Source: Dermacoccus abyssi (GTDB taxonomy: Bacteria; Actinomycetota; Actinomycetes; Actinomycetales; Dermatophilaceae). Taken from it: a stretch of DNA of 64,000 nucleotides. Both the position numbers and the translations under genes were made by a program. The DNA lies in contig NZ_QWLM01000012.1 in the NCBI RefSeq assembly GCF_003515945.1, positions 1 to 64,000 on the forward strand, read 5' to 3'. Positions 1-7,212 of the stretch are shown in pieces (within the stretch, counting starts at the first letter, position 1; every line of letters begins with the position of its first letter). The notes beneath the pieces were generated by a model. That model was given only the letters and a program-made list of their open reading frames with translations. It made no database searches and was not told the DNA's origin.

Positions 1-31
1 GGGACCGCTGCACGGATAGGTGACACGGTGG

Positions 32-145
32 TCACGCGGCCTGAGTGACCGGTGCGGTCATGATGGTCTCGTATTCGACGGGGGTCAATCGGCCGAGGGC
101 GTCTTGCCGTCGGCGTCGGTGGTAGGTCCGCCTCACCCCGACACC
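32..145 (-). pseudogene. IS3-family transposase, C-terminal remnant
   Basis: Read on the minus strand, this stretch encodes the typical end of an IS3-type OrfB integrase, including HRRRRQDALGRLTPVEYE followed shortly by a stop. In intact IS3 transposases this part follows the last catalytic Glu (usual form YNxxRxHSALGxLSPxxYE). Everything upstream of roughly codon 35 from the end is missing and runs into unrelated sequence, so this is a truncated copy. It marks the left part of the window as mobile-element debris. Family assignment rests on this C-terminal signature only. Confidence 0.6.
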
Positions 146-149
146 GACG

Positions 150-713
150 CGCCGCCCCAGGTCACACCACCGCTACACCCTCATCTGTGAAGAGCCCCCA
201 AACCCATCCGTCCACGCCGAACACGCCGAACCTTTCGCGGCATCCACAGGAGACACAAGCAAAGAAGTTGTTTCTAAGCTAAAAGAAATTCAGAATGAAC
301 TCACAAGCCTCTCGCGGCCAGCACTGGAAACCCTCGCCAAACTCTTTGCAGTATGGCAACTTTCGATCAAAGAAGGCGACACCTTCAATTTCGGCGATAG
401 GACGCCAGAGCTTCCCGCTTCGCGGGTCGAAAATAGAGTAATTGGCGGGAGGAAGGATGCTTTTGAGTCCGCCTTGGATGAACTCAGGGGCCGCGGTCTT
501 GTGGAACTACACCCTGACGAATACGAAGGCGTACTATACTATCGATTCCCGCTATCCGCAGCGCATACATACGGAAGCTTTTGGGCGTCGGCCGCCTTCT
601 TTTTGTACGAAGCGCACGGGATTCTGCTCGACAGCTGGATTCCGGGATTGGACTTTTCCATTTTTGATAGAGATCCCGCGGCCAGCAGGAATGTCCCTTG
701 GCGGGACGCCTAG
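150..713 (+). pseudogene. 5'-truncated gene of unknown function, low GC
   Basis: An open frame without a convincing start runs from the IS3 remnant to a TAG stop, giving about 185 residues. The segment from about 260 on has AT-rich codons (runs of aaa, gaa, att) unlike the GC-rich neighbours, suggesting recent acquisition from a lower-GC source. The residues form a plausible soluble protein: a helical stretch (KEVVSKLKEIQNELTSL) and then a C-terminal part containing GVLYYRFPLSAAHTYGSFW and FLYEAHGILLDSW. I do not recognise the family. The N-terminal part was probably removed when the IS3 element inserted or decayed. An internal ATG at 474 could give a 79-aa product, but no clear ribosome site supports it. 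Confidence 0.4.
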
Positions 714-745
714 TTAGGTCGTCGTATCTGTACAGGCCCGGTGCA

Positions 746-751
746 GCTAGC
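746..751. repeat. IS481 target-site duplication, left copy (GCTAGC)
   Basis: GCTAGC here is repeated exactly at the other end of the IS element. IS481-family elements are known to target NCTAGN and duplicate 6 bp, which matches. Confidence 0.8.
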
Positions 752-1885
752 TGTGATGACCAGGCACGTTGGTCGAGTCAGTGCGACTCGATGATCTGAA
801 CGGGTGACAAGCGAAGACCTCCCGGTGTGCAGTGGAGCTGTCTAGGTCCCACACCCACACACCGGGAGGTCTTCATGGCCCACGCTACCCACTCAGGCGC
901 CGCTCTCACAGTCCGCGCCCGCCTACGCCTGGCCCGCCTCATCATCGACGACAACTGGCCTATCGCACGCGCTGCGGAACGCTACGACGTGTCCTGGAAG
1001 ACCGCCGCGAAATGGGCACGCCGCTACGAAGCTGAAGGCGCCGACGGTCTCCTGGATCGTTCCAGCCGCCCCCACCACCAACCGAACAAGACCCCACCAC
1101 ACGTGGTCCGCAAGGTCGTGCGGACCCGGCAACGTCAACGCCTCGGCCCCATCGAAATCGGCGCGAAACTCGATCTGCCCGCTTCCACGGTGCACGCGGT
1201 CCTGACACGCTGCCACCTCAATAGGCTCACCCACATCGACCGCGCCACTGGTGAACGCGTACGCCGCTACGAACACGAACACCCTGGCGACCTCATCCAC
1301 GTCGATGTGAAGAAACTCGGACGCGTACCCGACGGCGGCGGCCACCGCTACGTCGGACGCGCCCAAGGCGAGTTGAACCGTATCGCCACCGTGAAAGCCG
1401 GCCACGCCACCCGTAACAGCACCCACGCACCCCGCCTGGGCATCTGCTACCTGCACACCGTCATCGACGACTACTCCCGTGTTGCCTACGTCGAAGCCCA
1501 CTCAGATGAGAAGAAAGAGACCGCAGCGGCCGTACTCAGAAACGCGATCGCGTGGTTCGCTGCGCGCGGCGTCAGCGTCCAACGCGTCCTCAGCGACAAC
1601 GCAACGGCTCGGCGTATGAGAGCCACCACTGGCGTGACACCTGCGCCGAGCTTGGCGTCGTGTACAAGCGCACCCGCCCCTACCGTCCACAGACGAACGG
1701 CAAGATAGAACGCTTCCACCGCACCCTGGCCGACGGGTGGGCGTTCGCGAAGTTCTATGACAGCGAAGACGAGCGCCTCGCGGCGCTGGCACCATGGATC
1801 CACCAGTACAACCACCACCGGCCCCACTCAGCCATCGGCAGAGTCGCGCCCATCACCCGGTTGGATAACCTGGCTGGACATCACA
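752..1885 (+). mobile_element. IS481-family insertion sequence, 1134 bp
   Basis: The left end begins TGTGATGACCAG and the right end is the inverted complement of TGTGATGTCCAG, so 11 of 12 terminal bases match. Both ends are flanked by the direct repeat GCTAGC. The single transposase gene inside is a D-D-E integrase of IS481 type but is frameshifted, so this copy could move only if a transposase is supplied in trans. The exact boundaries and target repeat imply fairly recent insertion into non-coding DNA between the truncated low-GC gene and the defence-like cluster. Confidence 0.85.
813..874 (+). promoter_or_regulatory. Long inverted repeat masking the transposase ribosome site
   Basis: The arms 813-829 and 858-874 are perfect 17-bp complements with a 28-base loop. 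The downstream arm contains the GGAGGT Shine-Dalgarno sequence and ends at the base before the transposase ATG. Any transcript entering from outside would fold this stem and hide the ribosome site. A transcript initiated inside the loop would lack the first arm and be translatable. This is a known general strategy of insertion sequences against read-through expression; its operation here is inferred from the fold. Confidence 0.7.
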
Positions 1886-1890
1886 GCTAG
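875..1890 (+). pseudogene. IS481-family transposase, frameshifted by 5-bp duplication
   Basis: The product begins MAHATHSGAALTVRARLRLA with an N-terminal helix-turn-helix, followed by an rve/DDE integrase core: the first Asp in DLIHVDVKKLG, the second in VLSDN, and the Glu in NGKIERFHRTL. The frame breaks right after the second Asp, where CAACG is tandemly duplicated (1597-1601 and 1602-1606). Removing one copy restores DNGSAYESHHW and joins the two halves cleanly. The TAG stop lies inside the right GCTAGC target repeat, so the host target supplies the stop codon. The full-length product would be about 336 aa, normal for the family. Inactive as it stands, barring ribosomal frameshifting. Confidence 0.85.
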
Positions 1891-1891
1891 C
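1886..1891. repeat. IS481 target-site duplication, right copy (GCTAGC)
   Basis: Identical to the left GCTAGC; contains the transposase stop codon TAG. Confidence 0.8.
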
Positions 1892-2090
1892 GATGTCATG
1901 TCATAAGCCGTTGCGCCAACCGGCAGGACACTGTCGCGAGCACACTTGTGCATCACGCTCATCACTTGCGGCCAACATGGTCGGTCTAATCCGGCCGGCC
2001 CTAGCCGTACCTCAGCCTCCCTTAGCCCATGCCGCGTCAGCCCATCGGGCGGCGGCGCGCTCGCCGCTAGGGTGCGGCAGACTGTGCCTC

Positions 2091-2471
2091 ATGGCCGTCA
2101 TTCAGACCCCCGAGGAGATCAAGACGATTTTGGCTCGCCTGGAGGGGCAGAGGATCGTCAACCTACAGGTGCTGGGGGTCAATTCGCTGAAGTCATTCTC
2201 GCCCCCACTTGATGCGCTGACTGACGATGCGATCGAGGGGTACGCAGTCTCGGATCGCCTCCTCACACTGACAACCACGCGTCATCGTGTGGCTTTTGAC
2301 CTACAGCGCACAGGGAAGATTGTATGGCTCCCTAGAGCGGAGCCCTACAGCGTGGCTGCTGGCTCCGTCCGCCCGACGGTCCGCCTCTTGCTCGGTGACG
2401 GACAAGGTCTCGACCTCACGGAACCGGCCAAGACTAAGCGGATCACGGTGACCGTCTCGGCCCGGACGTGA
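2091..2471 (+). CDS. Small protein resembling the Fpg/Nei N-terminal domain
   Basis: A 126-aa product starting MAVIQTPEEIKTILARLEG. The pattern L-x-G-x-x-I at the start, a central IEGYAVSDRLLTL ... VAFDLQRTGKIVW, and LLLGDGQGLDLTEPAKTKR near the end recalls the beta-sandwich N-terminal domain of formamidopyrimidine-DNA glycosylases. The catalytic Pro-Glu N-terminus (PELPE), the H2TH domain and the zinc finger are all absent. It is therefore either a truncated glycosylase gene or a stand-alone accessory domain. It lies 86 bp upstream of the ATPase gene on the same strand and could be the first gene of that operon. ATG 2091 was chosen because it opens the similarity; the ribosome site is weak. 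Function unknown; the family link is tentative. Confidence 0.45.
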   Translation: MAVIQTPEEIKTILARLEGQRIVNLQVLGVNSLKSFSPPLDALTDDAIEGYAVSDRLLTLTTTRHRVAFDLQRTGKIVWLPRAEPYSVAAGSVRPTVRLLLGDGQGLDLTEPAKTKRITVTVSART

Positions 2472-2557
2472 CGCGACCATTCAGGCGTGCTGGCAGTGTG
2501 ACATTCGCCCATCCGAGGAGCTACTCTGAGCCGACGCACCATGCACTGAGGAGGACC

Positions 2558-4009
2558 ATGAGCCGACACGCTCCCCGAGTCGACGATCTTCTGGTTTCCT
2601 CAAATTTCATCCGCGCTGTACGCGAGTCCGGATACCTCAGCATCTCGACTGCCCTCGCCGAACTGGTCGACAACTCCCTCCAGGCGTCGGCCTCCGAAGT
2701 GGCGATTTCTATCACCCGCGACGGGGCGGATGCCCTCCCCGAGATCGTGGTCGAGGACAACGGCTGTGGAATGTCGAAGGCCGAGTTGGAACTCTGCCTG
2801 CGGTTTGGCGGCTCTTCCCGCTTTGACGCCCGTCAGTCGTTCGGACGCTTCGGCATGGGGCTCCCGGCGGCGAGCCTCAGCCAGGCACGACGCGTCGAAG
2901 TGACCGCGTGGCGGGGTGGCGGCTATGAGCGCACAGTCGCTCTGGACGTGGATGCCATCGTGGCGGGGAGCGATCCGACGCCCGTCGCGAGCCGCGGATC
3001 ACGCGGAACTTCCTCATCAGGCTGCCGCGTGCGCTGGATTCAATGCGACCGGATCGAATACCGGCGTCTGGTCTGGCTGCAGCGTTCACTGCATCGGGAG
3101 TTAGGGCGGATGTACCGCCGTTTCATCGCCTCCGGTTTACGCCTGACGATCAACGGAACGCCGGTCGAAGCGGTCGACCCCACCATGCTGACCACCGCGG
3201 TCGAGGGAGCATCGGCGCGCCTGGCATTTGAGGAACTCCACTACGAGTTGGAGACGGCCGGCGGAGGAACCGCCATCGTGACGGTTCGTTTCGCCATGCT
3301 CCCGGTCGAGCGCTGGCACCAACTCGACAACGTCACCAAGCGTCGGGTTGGCATCGTCGGCAATGGAGGCGTCTCGATTCTTCGCGCCGGAAGAGAGATC
3401 GCTAATGGTTGGTACCTGATGGGCGGCAAGCGCAAGGAGAATTACGACGACTGGTGGCGGTGCGAGATCGAGTTCGACCCGAGCCTTGATGAGCACTTCG
3501 GCATCACGATCAACAAGCAAGGGATCCGGCCCTCCGCGATGCTTCGCGAGGCGATTGAGTCGGAATTGGAATCCATCGCCCGGATGCTCAATGCCCGCGT
3601 CCGTCAGGCCTTCGAGGACGTCAAGTTCCAGGCAGCCGCCGAGGCCTCCTGTCGGATCGCGGCGGCAGCCGACCCGGATCTGCCAGTGATCCCGTCGCCA
3701 GGGCGGAGCGGTGCGATCCAGTATCGGTTGTGGTCGGAGGCGCTGCCCATGGAGGCGATGTTCCATTCGGCCTTGTCCGATCGCACTCTCGACCTGACCA
3801 TGAACGCAGACCACCCGGCCTTCGCCGCGCTGTACCAGCCGCTCCAGGCCATTGAGGGTGAGGCGGCAGCCGAACTCCGCACCTCGCTCGAGCTATTCCT
3901 GCTGTCGTTCGCCCGCATTGCGGTCCAATTGGAGCGGGCCGGACAGCCGCTCGACGAACTCGTCCACGCATGGAGCAGTACGTACGGACGGATGCTGCAG
4001 AAGTCATGA
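2558..4009 (+). CDS. GHKL (HATPase_c/MORC-like) ATPase of a defence-like operon
   Basis: A 483-aa protein whose N-terminal third is a GHKL ATPase fold as in Hsp90, MutL, gyrase B and MORC proteins. The N-box ELVDN is at about residue 35, the Mg/ATP loop DNGCGM at about 67, and the glycine lid GRFGMGLPAAS at about 96. The rest carries a transducer-like beta-rich region and a helical C-terminus. GHKL/MORC ATPases act as ATP-gated clamps in DNA handling and recur in bacterial defence systems. The start is fixed by a strong GAGGAGG ribosome site 5 bases upstream. The stop overlaps the next gene (ATGA), so the DruA-like protein is translationally coupled. The partner and the trigger for ATP hydrolysis are not visible from sequence. 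Confidence 0.85.
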   Translation: MSRHAPRVDDLLVSSNFIRAVRESGYLSISTALAELVDNSLQASASEVAISITRDGADALPEIVVEDNGCGMSKAELELCLRFGGSSRFDARQSFGRFGMGLPAASLSQARRVEVTAWRGGGYERTVALDVDAIVAGSDPTPVASRGSRGTSSSGCRVRWIQCDRIEYRRLVWLQRSLHRELGRMYRRFIASGLRLTINGTPVEAVDPTMLTTAVEGASARLAFEELHYELETAGGGTAIVTVRFAMLPVERWHQLDNVTKRRVGIVGNGGVSILRAGREIANGWYLMGGKRKENYDDWWRCEIEFDPSLDEHFGITINKQGIRPSAMLREAIESELESIARMLNARVRQAFEDVKFQAAAEASCRIAAAADPDLPVIPSPGRSGAIQYRLWSEALPMEAMFHSALSDRTLDLTMNADHPAFAALYQPLQAIEGEAAAELRTSLELFLLSFARIAVQLERAGQPLDELVHAWSSTYGRMLQKS

Positions 4010-5994
4010 CTGACGACGCGAAAGGCGTTCCCCTGACCCTGCCCGCCGGTGCCACCCCAGCGGAACGCCGCGGCTTCACCAGCCTGTGCACCCTGCTGGC
4101 TCGTGCGCAGTTTGCTCCCGATACGCCGTTCGACCACGCGTTCTGGTTCACGGCTGCGGGACTGAAGGACCTCTATAACAAGCCGACGCTGGCCGCTGCT
4201 GCCCACACGGTCATCGACCTCGTCGACCAGGGTTGGACGGTTCAGGTCGATAAGTACGGTCCGCTGCTCAGCCCGCCCGATACGCATGCGGATCGGGATA
4301 CGGAGAAGGCTCGCATCCGCCGTCAAGAACACCTGCGTCGCGACGCCCAGCTGCGGCAACCGAGCGTGCGGCGCTTCGTGAGCAGCATGGAGCGCAGCCA
4401 TCAGCACGACGGCAAGCTGGTGTCGGTCTTCAACCTGATGCGCGACGGCCGGGAGCTAGCCGAGGCGCTCGCTGAGCACACTGAGGCAACCGACGCCATC
4501 CAGCCGTATGTACAAGTCGTAGACAGTGCCAGCATCTGCGAGCTGACCGGTTTCAAGCTGCACGACATCTGGCGGTACTTCCGCCACACGTGGTCGAACG
4601 CCTACTCGACGGTGCCCGGCCGCTCCATGCCAATCCTGATCCGGGATGCCGCTACCGAGCACCACGCCGTGATCGGGCTTGCCGCCATCTCTAGCCCGGT
4701 GGTCCAGATCGCCGAGCGCGACAACTGGATGGGGTGGGACACCAAGCAGTTCGTTAGTGCGATCGCGGTGGAGCCGACGGCCGCAGTCGCCCGGTGGCTG
4801 GCTCGCCGTATCGAGGCACAGCGCGACGAGATCTACGTTGACGACCTCCTGCGCGACGGCGTCCTGCAACCACGCGACCTGAAGGAGCCCGCGTCTGACG
4901 TCGTCGCTCGCCTGAAGGCGGATGCAGAGCGGCACCGCGCGAAGCACCACCGTGCGGGCGTGATCCGTGAGGTCCGCAACATCGAGACCGATGCATGGGT
5001 GGAGCGAGCTGAGACCCATCTGTTCCGGTCGAAGCGATCGGCGCTTCTCGCCGAGACGCTCGAGATCCAGTCACTAGTTGGCAGTTACCTCGGCACGACG
5101 GCCACCGTGGATGGACTCAAGAGGGCGCTGGATGACCCCAAGGCCAGGACGCAGATCGGGCGACTGGTTAGGCGGGCCCGTGGCGAGCGCGTAGGCACGG
5201 TTATCGCAGACCTAACGGTCTGCGGTGCCGTCGCACCGTATAACGCGCTGGCGGCAGGCAAGCTCGTCGGCGCCATGGCCACCTCTCCTACGGTGCTGTC
5301 TGCCTACCGGACGAAGTACGCGCGCCCCAGCGAGATCGCCTCGGCGATGGCGGGCCGCCCGATCACGCGTGAGGCCCGTTTGTCCTTCATTGGGACGACG
5401 TCGCTGTACGGAACAGGCTCCAGCCAGTACAACCGGCTGTTCTGGCCCGCCACTGCGATGGGGGGTGACGACGGTCAGCGGATGGGCTTCCACGAACTCG
5501 GCCGATCTCGCTCATTCGGAACGTCGCACTTCTCGGACGTGACTGTCGATGCACTGGTGCGACTGTCGCAACAAACCGGCGGCATGGTGCGGGTCAACAG
5601 CTTGTTCGGCGAAGGCGTAAGTCCTCGGCTGCGAAAGGTGCGGCTGGGTCTTGCAGCGCTGGGCTGGCCGACGAATGAGCTTCTCAGGCATGGCCGCGAA
5701 CGAATCCTCTACGGCGTACCACTCGTTGCGAACGTCCGGGACTACTCGCTCGGCATCGACAGCGAGCCTGACTACCTGCTCGATCCGGAGTCTCAGGATC
5801 AAGGTCAAGGGGTCGCACGTTGGTGGCTGGAGCGATGGGCGCTGAAACGGGCCGGCCAGGAGCATGTGCGCGAGGCGATGCGTGGGCACCGGCTTGTTCG
5901 GCCGATCCGCCACGGTGCGCGTGTACCACTGCCGAGCGACGACGATGGCCCGTCTGGCTTCTCGACACAGGCAGCGGGTGGCTCGCGGGCGTAG
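4006..5994 (+). CDS. DUF4338 (Druantia DruA-like) protein
   Basis: A 662-aa protein. The central and C-terminal parts follow the DUF4338 pattern: GRSMPILIRDA then AVIGLAAISSPVVQIAERDN and WMGWD (about 206-245), VIADLTVCGAVAPYNALAAG (about 399-418), SLYGTGSSQYNRLFWP (about 466-481) and GFHELGRSRSFGTSH (about 494-508). DUF4338 is the domain of DruA in type I Druantia, whose biochemical activity was not established as far as I know. At 662 aa it is longer than typical DUF4338 proteins, with an added N-terminal region and a charged helical insert (about 290-395). The start is set by an ATGA overlap with the ATPase gene. Its stop directly abuts the stop of the convergent nuclease gene. Confidence 0.7.
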   Translation: MTDDAKGVPLTLPAGATPAERRGFTSLCTLLARAQFAPDTPFDHAFWFTAAGLKDLYNKPTLAAAAHTVIDLVDQGWTVQVDKYGPLLSPPDTHADRDTEKARIRRQEHLRRDAQLRQPSVRRFVSSMERSHQHDGKLVSVFNLMRDGRELAEALAEHTEATDAIQPYVQVVDSASICELTGFKLHDIWRYFRHTWSNAYSTVPGRSMPILIRDAATEHHAVIGLAAISSPVVQIAERDNWMGWDTKQFVSAIAVEPTAAVARWLARRIEAQRDEIYVDDLLRDGVLQPRDLKEPASDVVARLKADAERHRAKHHRAGVIREVRNIETDAWVERAETHLFRSKRSALLAETLEIQSLVGSYLGTTATVDGLKRALDDPKARTQIGRLVRRARGERVGTVIADLTVCGAVAPYNALAAGKLVGAMATSPTVLSAYRTKYARPSEIASAMAGRPITREARLSFIGTTSLYGTGSSQYNRLFWPATAMGGDDGQRMGFHELGRSRSFGTSHFSDVTVDALVRLSQQTGGMVRVNSLFGEGVSPRLRKVRLGLAALGWPTNELLRHGRERILYGVPLVANVRDYSLGIDSEPDYLLDPESQDQGQGVARWWLERWALKRAGQEHVREAMRGHRLVRPIRHGARVPLPSDDDGPSGFSTQAAGGSRA

Positions 5995-7212
5995 TTACGA
6001 CGACACCGCGTACCACTCCGACGTGCTGACCATCGCGATGACGAGACGCGTGTCCTTGTCGGGGTCGATCGTTCGCCTGACCCCGAGGAGGCGCACCTTG
6101 TCGCCCTGAGGGAACGGCACGTGGCTCTCCACAGTCCGGACAAGGACCTGTGTCGCGTCGTCGGTCTCGAGGAACCAGCTACGACTTCCTTGGGGACGAA
6201 GGACTCGCCCTTCGAAGTCAAACCATTCCTCGGTGGTCGCCTCGGACACGTTGGGCGGGATGCTCAGCCAGTAGCTGTCGCACAGGTGTTTGACCTGGCA
6301 GAACTGACAACCCTCGACGCTAGGCGTCGCCGACGGAGCGGTGGCCGCGGTGACTTCGTCGGCAGCCGCAATGCGTTCCACCATTCCGGCCTGGAGGGCA
6401 TTGAGCGCGGCCGAGTCCGGTGGCTCGACTGAGAGTGTGTGAGATGGGTATGCAAGTTCGAGCTTCGTCGCTGGGCGAGAGTAGGGATTGGTCTGCTCGT
6501 CCAACTGCCACAGCAATGCGTAGAGGCGTACCTGATCGGCATGGCCATGGTCCTCGTCCCCTGTCTTGAAGTCGACCACGGCGACGTCTTTGTCATCGAC
6601 GACGAGCAGATCGATTCGTCCCGTCAGACGCAGTTCTTCGGCGCACACTTCTCGCTCCGAATGGGTTCCTGACGTCACCGGGAGCCGCTTGTGGGATTGT
6701 TCCGACGACTCACCACCGGCTGACGTCCTCCCGGTAGGTAGCGCTCGCCGGCCGAGGAATGTCTTCACCTGATCCGCGGCCTGCGGTGCGCGGCGAATCA
6801 ACTCTTCCCGCAGGCGATCGATCCGCTCACGACTGACGCGGGGGTTGTCATCGAACTGAGCCAACTGATGATCGATCTCTTTGAGAACGATGCCGCGCCA
6901 GCCACCCTGCTCACCCAGGACGCCGATCACGGCGCTCGGGCTGGCAAATTTGATGCCCGCGTCAGCGAGCGCCTCAGCGAGACGTTCGACGACGCCATGC
7001 ACGACGTTGCCGAAGACACCGGCCGCAGCGGGCTGCTGTGGGTATCCGCGACGATCCCAGACATCTGGGTATGTGGCGCGCGACAGCATCCAACGACGAG
7101 GACACGCCTCCATCTCCTTTAGCGATGAATAACTCCACAACGCAGGCGTCACCGGCCAATAGCCCCAGATTCCGGGGACTTCCGTGTCGAACCGAGCGGC
7201 CAGAGCGTTCAC
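5995..7212 (-). CDS. Cas4/AddB-like PD-(D/E)XK nuclease with Fe-S cysteines
   Basis: A 405-aa RecB-family nuclease. SYSSLKEMEACPRRWML (about 27-43) carries the first Cys (37) and GNVVHG (68-73) the conserved His. GRIDLLVV gives Asp201 and VVDFKTG gives Asp214 and Lys216, the catalytic D...DxK set. CQFCQVKHLC (302-311) gives three further Cys. One Cys before and three after the catalytic core is the layout that holds a 4Fe-4S cluster in Cas4, AddB and Dna2. A DNA end-processing role is therefore likely. The GTG start overlaps the helicase stop as GTGA, so it is the last gene of the minus operon and coupled to the helicase. No cas1 or cas2 is nearby, so a CRISPR adaptation role is unlikely. Confidence 0.8.
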   Translation of the reverse strand: MNALAARFDTEVPGIWGYWPVTPALWSYSSLKEMEACPRRWMLSRATYPDVWDRRGYPQQPAAAGVFGNVVHGVVERLAEALADAGIKFASPSAVIGVLGEQGGWRGIVLKEIDHQLAQFDDNPRVSRERIDRLREELIRRAPQAADQVKTFLGRRALPTGRTSAGGESSEQSHKRLPVTSGTHSEREVCAEELRLTGRIDLLVVDDKDVAVVDFKTGDEDHGHADQVRLYALLWQLDEQTNPYSRPATKLELAYPSHTLSVEPPDSAALNALQAGMVERIAAADEVTAATAPSATPSVEGCQFCQVKHLCDSYWLSIPPNVSEATTEEWFDFEGRVLRPQGSRSWFLETDDATQVLVRTVESHVPFPQGDKVRLLGVRRTIDPDKDTRLVIAMVSTSEWYAVSS

